Positions 1 through 5,296 of a stretch of 9,990 nucleotides of DNA are shown one piece after another. A program made the translations under genes and the position numbers. The notes under the pieces were generated by a model. It saw only the letters and a list, made by a program, of their open reading frames with translations. It did no database searches and was not told the DNA's origin. Position 1 is the stretch's first letter. Each line of letters begins with the position of its first letter. Source of the DNA: Candidatus Pacebacteria bacterium UBA1364 (GTDB lineage: Bacteria; Patescibacteriota; Microgenomatia; UBA1400; PJMF01); the NCBI GenBank assembly GCA_002306345.1, contig DBRQ01000009.1, positions 55,959 through 65,948 on the forward strand. The letters run 5' to 3'.

Positions 1-404
1 TCAACAGGATAAGTCATAAAGCCCATTGAAGCGTTAGGTTGACGTTCAAGTTCTGTCTTGAGAGTAGGATTGCGCATCACTTCGCTGTAACGTGCAATCA
101 TCATCAAAAGCGCCGAAAGTTCGTAGCGTTCAGGTACTTGTGACTGCAATACAAAGTGGACGTGAGGTAATGTAGGATCAAGTCCCACTGCTAACCAATC
201 CTTTGCAACTTCAACCACAGAACGTGTTAATAACGCCGGATTATCAGCGTGTGTGGTGAGAGCCTGCACATCAGCCAGTAGAAAATAGCATTCATATTTT
301 TCCGCATCTTGAATTTCTTTCCACAATTTGAGGGCTCCTATGTAATGTCCCAAATGCAGAGCACCAGTTGTTCTCATGCCTGTTAATACCACTTTATTTT
401 TCAT
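1..404 (-). CDS. trpS: Tryptophanyl-tRNA synthetase, N-terminal part (cut by window edge)
   Basis: Class I aminoacyl-tRNA synthetase that charges tRNA-Trp with tryptophan in the cytoplasm. The first 134 codons are visible and the gene continues beyond position 1. The start of the Rossmann catalytic domain is clear: VVLTGMRTTGALHLGHYIG at residues 5-23 contains the HIGH signature as HLGH (17-20). FLLADVQALTTHADNP follows at about 41-56, and the ERYELSALLMMIARYSEVMRNPTLK block at about 92-116 is typical of TrpRS, with GFMTYPV running off the edge. The start at 404 is supported by an AAGGAG Shine-Dalgarno 10 nt upstream. This makes it one of only two genes here with an obvious ribosome binding site. 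It is transcribed divergently from the relic at 554. The KMSKS motif would lie outside the window. Confidence 0.95.
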   Translation of the reverse strand, partial: MKNKVVLTGMRTTGALHLGHYIGALKLWKEIQDAEKYECYFLLADVQALTTHADNPALLTRSVVEVAKDWLAVGLDPTLPHVHFVLQSQVPERYELSALLMMIARYSEVMRNPTLKTELERQPNASMGFMTYPV

Positions 405-414
405 GTTTGGCAAA

Positions 415-438
415 CTCCTTTTTATAAATTACATTATA
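415..438 (-). promoter_or_regulatory. trpS -10 box and Shine-Dalgarno
   Basis: Read on the minus strand, TATAAT lies at 438-433 and AAGGAG at 420-415, about 10 nt before the trpS ATG. This gives a leader of roughly 20 nt. I see no convincing -35 at normal spacing, so the promoter call is weaker than the ribosome binding site call. Confidence 0.55.
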
Positions 439-553
439 TCCTAGAATCAGCGTTGTGGCGCTTGCTAAATTGTTTTAGTATTTGTCTTTTATTAAGGCAA
501 AAATGACTTTTCACCCTGTCCAATTCATTGCAAATGTGATTTGATAAAAGTTG

Positions 554-1531
554 ATGCCAAAGCATAAAGTTTTGTTTTTTTGGCAGTTTTTGTTTGTTTT
601 TATAACTACCCAAACTTCCTTTATTTTATTAATGATCAAGGACGTGACGCGTTAAAATTGCAAAGTATCGTGTCTGGTGATCTGACTTTAATTGGACCAA
701 CCAGCGGTTTAGCTGGCTTTTTTCTTGGTCCACTTTGGTATTATGTTGGTGTACAAGGATATATTTTAAGTAAGGCTAATCCTTATGGTATTTCTTTGTG
801 ATACATTTTTATCGCTACTTTAGCGCTGCCTATTTTTATTTTGCCCGTCATATTTTTTTACATATTATTGCATCGTCCGCAGCAATTATTTAATACAACA
901 AGTGAGCTGTTTTTTGGTCGTGCACAATCAAGCACATTTCATTCCTTTAGTTTTGATGTTTGTTTTTGGTTTACAAGAACTGGCCGACAATTTGAAGGAG
1001 TCAAAAAAACCATTGGTTCACAAAATGACGGTGATTTTGTTAGCTGTTATTTTTACTTTTGCCTACATCAATCTTGATGCTGCCATTATTCAACCAGACA
1101 ACCAAGCTGGTCTTAAAACCATTGATTTAGCTAATTTAAAAACCCTTAACTATTATGTTGCTGACCGAGAAAATATAATCACGGCTAGTCGCAGTGCTCT
1201 GCAATCAACTGTTTTGACTTTTACTCCTAATTATTTAACGGCCCAATACGATTTTGTGATGCAATGGCGCGCGAAAAGTCAAAATTTGCCAATTCCGAAT
1301 ACACAAATCCACGACGATGACAGTCTGGTTTACATTATTGTAGAACCAGATAAGGAAATTCCTGAACAAAGATTTGCCCCTTGGTATGCCAAAGTGCAAA
1401 ATGGTCGCCTGCGTTTGCGCAGTGAGAAGGTGGGGGTTTTACTCTTAGAAACTTGGATCAATAAAGAATTAGCTGCGCAAAGTAATTTGCCAATTTACGA
1501 GGCAAGTGTCCGTGAGCAGATGTGTTGGTAA
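554..1531 (+). pseudogene. Degraded GT-C / ArnT-PMT-like polytopic membrane protein
   Basis: Remnant of a multi-span membrane protein of the kind annotated in CPR genomes as a glycosyltransferase-like (RgtA/B/C/D or PMT-related) protein. A start at ATG 554 gives MPKHKVLFFWQFLFVFI, a normal first membrane segment. The reading then has to shift frame near 590-610 to reach YNYPNFLYFINDQGRDALK and the family-like block GDLTLIGPTSGLAGFFLGP. An in-frame TGA follows at 799-801, after which the same frame continues with another hydrophobic segment (YIFIATLALPIFILPVIFF). A second shift near 905-930 leads to an open C-terminal stretch (about 902-1531) with YYVADRENI, a hydrophilic extracytoplasmic tail and the stop TAA. 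Intact members are several hundred residues longer, so a large internal deletion is likely as well as the two frameshifts and the nonsense codon. The C-terminal ORF could still be expressed, but its first residues come from the wrong frame. Family assignment is from recognition only. Confidence 0.75.
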
Positions 1532-1532
1532 T

Positions 1533-1573
1533 TTAAGGCAGCGGGACACTACTTAAAGCAGCGAAACACTACT
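1533..1573. repeat. 20-bp-period direct repeat, two copies
   Basis: Two adjacent copies, beginning at 1533 and 1553 and each about 21 nt, share TTAA-GCAGCG--ACACTACT and differ at three positions. They lie in the gap between the relic's stop codon and the convergent methyltransferase, and the second copy contains that gene's TAG stop. There is no hairpin followed by a T-run here, so they are not an obvious bidirectional terminator. A local slippage duplication is the simplest explanation. Confidence 0.8.
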
Positions 1574-2315
1574 GAACTTTGCTTTTTAGTTGGTTTAAAA
1601 GAATGCCAAAACTAACAGCAACGTTCAGTGATTCAGCCTGACCGTATTTAGCAATGCTTAAAAAGCTGTCTGCAAGTTGGTCAATTTCTTGGGAAGTACC
1701 TTTGGATTCATTACCAAAAATTAGAGCTATTTTGCCGCCAAAATTATCTGTTTGCTGCTTGAAATCAGCCAACTCAGGTCTAGTGACAACAATTTTAAAG
1801 CCCTCTTTCTTTAATTCTAATAAATCTATTTGCGGCTGTTGACTCATGACGATAGGCAAGTGGAAAATTGAACCCATACTCGCGCGTACTACTTTGGCTT
1901 GGTAGGGATCAGCTCCATCAATCAGTAAAATACCAGCTACCCCAAACCAATCCGCCGTTCTAATCATGGTGCCCAAATTGCCTGGATCACGAATATCTTC
2001 TAACACAACGATAATTTGTCCATTTTTGATGGTGGACAAATTATTCTTTGGCATTTTGACCACGACCGCGATACCCGCTGGAGTAACGGTTTCTGTTAAC
2101 TTAGCAAAATCCCGATCATCAATTATCAATACTTCTTTTTCTCCCCAAAAATTTTCTTCTTGATTGGCAAATTGTTTGCTCACTACTATCTGGAGTACTT
2201 CATTTTTGGAGGCTAAAGCCTCTTTGACGCCTTTTTTGCCCTCAACAACAAAGCAACCATATTCATTGCGATACTTTTTTTGCTTGAGTTTAGAGAGAAT
2301 TTTCAAACTTAACAT
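1569..2315 (-). CDS. SpoU/TrmH-family RNA 2'-O-ribose methyltransferase
   Basis: SAM-dependent methyltransferase of the SPOUT (trefoil-knot) superfamily, expected to methylate a ribose 2'-OH in rRNA or tRNA. The exact target cannot be read from sequence. The N-terminal substrate-binding region (about 10-90, KYRNEYGCFVVEGKKGVKEAL) resembles that of 23S rRNA methyltransferases such as RlmB or TsnR. The catalytic domain has all three motifs: DPGNLGTMIRTA (about 110-121, with the catalytic-type Asn and Arg), IFGNESKG (about 199-206) and ESLNVAVSFGILL (about 228-240). Length is about 248 aa, normal for the family. I prefer the ATG at 2315 to the one at 2333, because a TATAAT box at 2328-2323 would start transcription at about 2316, beyond the upstream ATG. 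The message would then be leaderless, and there is no Shine-Dalgarno. It converges on the 554-1531 relic and diverges from 2429. Confidence 0.93.
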   Translation of the reverse strand: MLSLKILSKLKQKKYRNEYGCFVVEGKKGVKEALASKNEVLQIVVSKQFANQEENFWGEKEVLIIDDRDFAKLTETVTPAGIAVVVKMPKNNLSTIKNGQIIVVLEDIRDPGNLGTMIRTADWFGVAGILLIDGADPYQAKVVRASMGSIFHLPIVMSQQPQIDLLELKKEGFKIVVTRPELADFKQQTDNFGGKIALIFGNESKGTSQEIDQLADSFLSIAKYGQAESLNVAVSFGILLNQLKSKVQ

Positions 2316-2322
2316 GTTGCTT

Positions 2323-2328
2323 ATTATA
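2323..2328 (-). promoter_or_regulatory. -10 box of a leaderless promoter for the SpoU gene
   Basis: TATAAT on the minus strand ends 7 nt before the ATG at 2315, so transcription should begin at or next to the start codon. The best -35 at 17 bp is the weak CTGATT. A TTGTCT exists but sits too far away (21 bp). Confidence 0.6.
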
Positions 2329-2385
2329 TACAAAGTACATAAATTAATCAGACAAGTTGGCCCGAATTTAATTTAGTTTTTTAAA

Positions 2386-2413
2386 TTGTTTGCTCATTTG
2401 ACTTTTCTATAAT
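2386..2413 (+). promoter_or_regulatory. Promoter of the DUF4430/DUF6580-like pair
   Basis: TTGTTT (2386-2391), a 16-bp spacer and TATAAT (2408-2413) predict a transcription start near 2420. That leaves about 9 nt before the GTG at 2429, too short to hold a Shine-Dalgarno, and none is seen. The promoter is back to back with that of the SpoU gene. Confidence 0.7.
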
Positions 2414-2428
2414 AGAATAGCGCCAATT

Positions 2429-2866
2429 GTGTCGAAAAAAATCGATAAAATTTTTAGTTTTGTGCTTTTTCTAGTCATTGTTGGCTGGCTCATTTTTCAC
2501 CAAAAAAATGTCCAAGAAACACTTGTTTCCGAAATTCAAGAATCAGATATACTTGCGCTAACCCCGGTGCCGGCCTCCACAGCCGGAGCTGCTTTGGAAT
2601 TTGCGGTTGCTGACACCACAGCTTACACATTTATTGCTACTGTCTCTGGACAAAATGCCTTAGAGTTAGTACAAAGTCAAGTGCAATTGGAGCTTAAAAA
2701 ATACGATTTTGGAGTTATGATTGAAGGAGTCAATGGACTAATGGCCGATAACAAACATTATTGGGCGCTTTATTTAAATGATGTTTACGCTCAGCTTGGC
2801 ATTGCCGACATTCAGTTACAAGAAAATGATAAATTAGAACTTAAATATGAAGAAATTACTTTATAA
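2429..2866 (+). CDS. Membrane-anchored DUF4430-like (transcobalamin C-terminal-like) protein
   Basis: 145 residues. A single hydrophobic segment (about 9-23, FSFVLFLVIVGWLIF) preceded by lysines makes an N-terminal anchor. A variable linker follows to about 55, then a small extracytoplasmic domain. Its second half (GVMIEGVNGLMADNKHYWAL, then YLNDVYAQLGIADIQLQENDKLELKYE) has the G-x-NG-x(n)-YW-xx-Y-N-xx-x-x-x-G--x-L-x-x-x-D-x-hydrophobic layout of DUF4430, the beta-domain also found at the C-terminus of human transcobalamin and intrinsic factor. A ligand-binding surface role is inferred; corrinoid specificity is only a possibility. No lipobox cysteine is present. The start is GTG, because no ATG fits and the promoter lies just upstream. 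Its last 20 nt overlap the next gene, so the two are probably translationally coupled. Confidence 0.75.
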   Translation: MSKKIDKIFSFVLFLVIVGWLIFHQKNVQETLVSEIQESDILALTPVPASTAGAALEFAVADTTAYTFIATVSGQNALELVQSQVQLELKKYDFGVMIEGVNGLMADNKHYWALYLNDVYAQLGIADIQLQENDKLELKYEEITL

Positions 2867-3446
2867 TTCCTGCGATTTTTGCAATTCTCACCATTTTTAT
2901 AATTCCCGCGATTTTTGCAATTCCTACCATTTTTATAATTCCCGCGCTTTTTGCAATTCCCATAGTGGTTCTAATTCACGCAGTTTTTTAGCTGCCTGTT
3001 TGACTTATTTATCCAGATTTAATTTTTTACCAGCCAATATTTCTCCCTTAGGCAGTTATGGATTTTTTGGTGGCAATCCTTTCTTTTATTTTTTGTCCAT
3101 TCTCGCTTTTGACTTTTTTAAAGGTGGCTTTTATCAGGGTTTTTTGTGGACTTATTTAGGCTTTGCGGCCTATCCATTTTTTGCTTTTTTAGCTAAAAAA
3201 TCTTTTAAGAAACAGCTGCTTTTTTTGCCCCTGGCTTCTTTTACTTTTTTTCTTTTATCCAATTTCGGAGTCTTTTTTGCCTGGTATGAACATAGTTGGC
3301 AGGGTCTTTTGAGTTGCTATATGCTGGCGCTGCCTTTTTACAGCCGCACTTTGTTAGGGGATTTGTTTTTTGGTTACGGTTTTCTTTTGTTAAAGCAAGT
3401 TAAAAAAGTTGCTTTTTCCCGTGTTTCAGATTATAATGTCCTATAA
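2847..3446 (+). CDS. DUF6580-like polytopic membrane protein with a repeat-encoded N-terminus
   Basis: 199 residues. From about residue 47 on it resembles DUF6580-type integral membrane proteins: SRFNFLPANISPLGSYGFFGG (56-76), a FxxSILAFDFFKGGF block (82-95), SNFGVFFAWYEHSWQGL (138-154) and LPFYSRTLLGDLFFGYGF (162-179). About five hydrophobic segments are visible. Such proteins look like small-molecule permease or ECF S-component-like proteins, and pairing with a DUF4430-like anchor fits an uptake role (inference). The first 46 residues are odd: they come from an 18/36-bp tandem repeat and read as Cys/Asn/Ser/His-rich hydrophilic units (YNSRDFCNSYHF and similar), where the family normally has a membrane segment. 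In the +1 frame the same DNA reads IIPAIFAIPTIF, which is membrane-like, so a pair of frameshifts is possible. It overlaps the previous gene by 20 nt and ends only 3 nt before the sortase start. No Shine-Dalgarno is seen. Confidence 0.7.
   Translation: MKKLLYNSCDFCNSHHFYNSRDFCNSYHFYNSRAFCNSHSGSNSRSFLAACLTYLSRFNFLPANISPLGSYGFFGGNPFFYFLSILAFDFFKGGFYQGFLWTYLGFAAYPFFAFLAKKSFKKQLLFLPLASFTFFLLSNFGVFFAWYEHSWQGLLSCYMLALPFYSRTLLGDLFFGYGFLLLKQVKKVAFSRVSDYNVL
2865..2990 (+). repeat. Tandem repeat, seven ~18-bp units arranged as 36-bp pairs
   Basis: Units beginning AATTC start at 2865, 2883, 2901, 2919, 2937, 2955 and 2973. Odd units follow AATTCCYGCGATTTTTGC and even units AATTCYYACCATTTTTAT, so the higher-order period is 36 bp. 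The last two units have diverged. The period is a multiple of three and the array lies wholly inside the 5' part of the DUF6580-like gene. It lacks variable spacers, so it is not a CRISPR array. Confidence 0.95.
3409..3437 (+). promoter_or_regulatory. Sortase promoter inside the end of the preceding gene
   Basis: TTGCTT (3409-3414), a 17-bp spacer and TATAAT (3432-3437) predict a start near 3444, about 6 nt before the sortase ATG. A second TATAAT at 3442-3447 would start transcription downstream of that ATG and is less likely to serve it. The promoter overlaps the last codons of the DUF6580-like gene. Confidence 0.65.
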
Positions 3447-3449
3447 TAT

Positions 3450-4295
3450 ATGTTATGGAAGAGAAACGCTGGGATTAAATTTTATAAAAAAGCACCCAGT
3501 AAATTTCCGATGTATCAAGCTAAACGCCTTAGATGGTTGGCGTTGTGTTGCTTGCTTTTAAGTATAGACTTTATTGTTTTAAGTAATCCTTTGACCGCTT
3601 ATGATCAGTTAAAAAGTTTACCTATTAAGACGACTGAAATCAAAAAAGTGCTGGCCAGTATTCCAGCTTTTATCAAGGTTTTTCCCAATGAGGTTGAAAA
3701 AAACCGTTTGGCTTTTTTCGACTGGACTGAAACACAATTAAACCACGCTTTGCCAATTTTTGCCAAAGAAACGCTACTTAGTGAACAGGTGGCTGGTCAA
3801 AGCGCCGTAGTTGAAATTACCCCCCCTGTAGCGCTAGTGACTCCGGAGTTAAAAGATTACACCGCGTTACCTTTTTTTATTGAAATTCCCAAACTGAATG
3901 TTTATGAAAAAGTTTCTGCTAATGTTGATCCAAACAACGCCAAAGAATATAAGGCAGCTTTAGCAAACGGGGTGGCTCATGCTTTAAACTCATCTTTTCC
4001 TGGTCAAAACAAACTGATCTATATTTTTGGTCATTCTACTGATGGAGCATGGAATGTGGAAGCTTACAACGCAGTTTTTTACCAAATCAAAAATTTACAG
4101 GTGGGTGATCAAATTATTCTCCATCTTGGAGAAGAACAGTTTGTCTATGCGGTCAGTAGACAAGATGTGGTTGCAAGCAGCGCGGTAGATTTCGTTAATA
4201 ATCTCTCTGATCAAAATGTTTTATTATTGCAAACCTGCTGGCCGCCTGGTACTTCTTGGCAGCGTCTCTTTGTGACGGCTACTCCTGTCTCGTAA
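3450..4295 (+). CDS. Sortase (class D/E-like transpeptidase)
   Basis: 281 residues. Cysteine transpeptidase that cleaves a sorting motif of surface proteins outside the membrane and attaches them to a cell-envelope acceptor. Residues about 28-45 form the membrane anchor. A ~95-residue linker follows, then the catalytic domain from about 139 (LPFFIEIPKLNVYEKV). The catalytic triad is visible: His195 in IFGHST, Cys263 in LLLQTCWPPGT (the TLxTC motif) and Arg272 in WQRLFVTA. The fold-typical 'DPNNAKEYKAALANGVAHA' block lies before the His. Nothing essential is missing. The ATG at 3450 fits the short-leader promoter. The downstream gene (4356) encodes a protein with a TPATG sorting signal and is its likely substrate. 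The assignment to class D/E is by general similarity only. Confidence 0.93.
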   Translation: MLWKRNAGIKFYKKAPSKFPMYQAKRLRWLALCCLLLSIDFIVLSNPLTAYDQLKSLPIKTTEIKKVLASIPAFIKVFPNEVEKNRLAFFDWTETQLNHALPIFAKETLLSEQVAGQSAVVEITPPVALVTPELKDYTALPFFIEIPKLNVYEKVSANVDPNNAKEYKAALANGVAHALNSSFPGQNKLIYIFGHSTDGAWNVEAYNAVFYQIKNLQVGDQIILHLGEEQFVYAVSRQDVVASSAVDFVNNLSDQNVLLLQTCWPPGTSWQRLFVTATPVS

Positions 4296-4318
4296 TCCTA
4301 TAATATAATCCTATAACA

Positions 4319-4347
4319 TTGACAAGTCAAAATTATAAATGTATAAT
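4319..4347 (+). promoter_or_regulatory. Consensus promoter giving a leaderless mRNA for the sortase substrate
   Basis: TTGACA (4319-4324), exactly 17 bp, then TATAAT (4342-4347) is a perfect sigma70-type promoter. The predicted start (about 4354-4355) abuts the ATG at 4356, so the mRNA should be leaderless. A 13-bp direct repeat (TAATCCTATAAYA, 4293-4305 and 4306-4318) lies immediately upstream and contains another TATAAT. Confidence 0.85.
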
Positions 4348-4355
4348 AAAGGATC

Positions 4356-5060
4356 ATGGAAACTAATATGCAAATTAATTGGAAAAAAATCACGTCTTAT
4401 TTATTAATAGTCACTGGCTTGTTCTTGTTTTTTGCCAATTCGGCCGAAGCTAAGGAATGTCACACTGTTTATGGTGGAGGTGAAGTTTGTGAAAGCGGCA
4501 ATTTAAGTTTAGACAAAAAAGTTTACAACCCAGAAGCCGGGGCTTATTGGAATAACATTGATAGTGCTGACTATACTTTCTCTCCGGGAGAAGAAGTAAA
4601 GTTTAGCTTACGCATTAAAAATATTTCTGACACTAAGGTAGACGAGGCTAATATCAATGATGATTTTGATCGTCTTGATGATTATATGGTTTATGTCAGC
4701 AGTGATAAAGGTGATTATCGAGCAGAAGTGACTGATTATAAGGTCAAATTTGGTTTTGGAGGCTTAGATCCTGATGAAGAGGCCACTGTTTATTTTGCAG
4801 CTCGTTTTAAAGAGGCTGGCGAATTGCCAGTTGGGACTACTTGTATCACTAATGCTGCCCACGCTTATTCTCACGCAGATGACGTTGGCGATAGCGATTA
4901 TGCTAGTTTTTGTGTAGCTACTTCAAGTGGCAAAATTGTGACAAAAAGCACTCCGGCCACTGGTTTTAATTTGAGTCTAGTTTTGACACTAGAAGCCTTA
5001 GGTTTTGCAACTTTGGCTTTTGTGGCTTGGAAAAAAGCTGGAGCCATAAGTAAATCTTAA
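4356..5060 (+). CDS. Secreted sortase substrate with C-terminal TPATG signal
   Basis: 234 residues. Signal peptide: lysines at 10-11, hydrophobic core about 14-28, likely cleavage after ANSAEA (residue 32). The mature part (about 48-190) reads like a beta-sandwich repeat domain of the DUF11/Ig-like kind: GEEVKFSLRIKNISDTKVDEANINDDF, then DEEATVYFAARFKEAGE. It is acidic and has four cysteines (35, 45, 163, 186) that could form two disulfides. The end is a textbook cell-wall sorting signal: TPATG (199-203), a hydrophobic span (about 206-225) and a KK-containing tail. A surface-anchored structural or adhesion protein is the likely role (inference). The start may be ATG 4356 or ATG 4368; the promoter puts transcription start right at 4356. 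It directly follows the sortase and ends in its own terminator. Confidence 0.85.
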   Translation: METNMQINWKKITSYLLIVTGLFLFFANSAEAKECHTVYGGGEVCESGNLSLDKKVYNPEAGAYWNNIDSADYTFSPGEEVKFSLRIKNISDTKVDEANINDDFDRLDDYMVYVSSDKGDYRAEVTDYKVKFGFGGLDPDEEATVYFAARFKEAGELPVGTTCITNAAHAYSHADDVGDSDYASFCVATSSGKIVTKSTPATGFNLSLVLTLEALGFATLAFVAWKKAGAISKS

Positions 5061-5081
5061 TTTTTTATTTTTGCAGGTTGG

Positions 5082-5115
5082 CCCCACTTTTTCAGGTGGG
5101 GTTTCTGGTTTTTAA
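5082..5115 (+). terminator. Rho-independent terminator after the sortase substrate gene
   Basis: CCCCAC (5082-5087) pairs with GTGGGG (5096-5101) around an 8-nt loop and is followed by TTTCTGGTTTTT. It lies 22 nt after the stop codon. From here to 5261 I see no gene, only AT-rich sequence with a weak inverted repeat (AAGATTTT at 5145 and AAAATCTT at 5179). Confidence 0.85.
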
Positions 5116-5261
5116 AAAGTAAAGTTTGTAATTTTTTAAAAGGTAAGATTTTTGTTTTGGCGATAGTTCTTTATTTTTAAAATCTTGGTTTATTAATGTG
5201 GTTAAATAATAGTTTCTTAATTCAGGATAATGGGAAAAAAGTGCGATTGCAGCCTATAATC

Positions 5262-5290
5262 TTGACAAAAATGACTTTTTGTGCTATATT
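5262..5290 (+). promoter_or_regulatory. Strong extended -10 promoter of the structured transcript
   Basis: TTGACA (5262-5267), a 17-bp spacer and TATATT (5285-5290) preceded by TGC form a near-consensus promoter with an extended -10 element. Transcription should start near 5297, roughly 470 nt before the next start codon. This is the best promoter in the window along with that at 4319, which suggests high expression. Confidence 0.85.
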
Positions 5291-5296
5291 TTGAGC

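Noticed and set aside
799..801. In-frame TGA as a sign of a recoded genetic code (TGA = Gly, as in Gracilibacteria/SR1)
   Set aside because: The intact genes here are open in the standard code without internal TGA, and this reading frame also has independent frameshifts, so a nonsense mutation in a pseudogene is simpler. All complete genes happen to stop at TAA or TAG, but the sample is small.
1654..2376. Three short plus-strand ORFs opposite the SpoU gene
   Set aside because: They are antisense shadows of a strongly supported methyltransferase and have low-complexity, unrecognisable products.
2865..2990. CRISPR-like array
   Set aside because: Units are contiguous 18/36-bp repeats with no unique spacers, lie inside a coding sequence and keep a multiple-of-three period.
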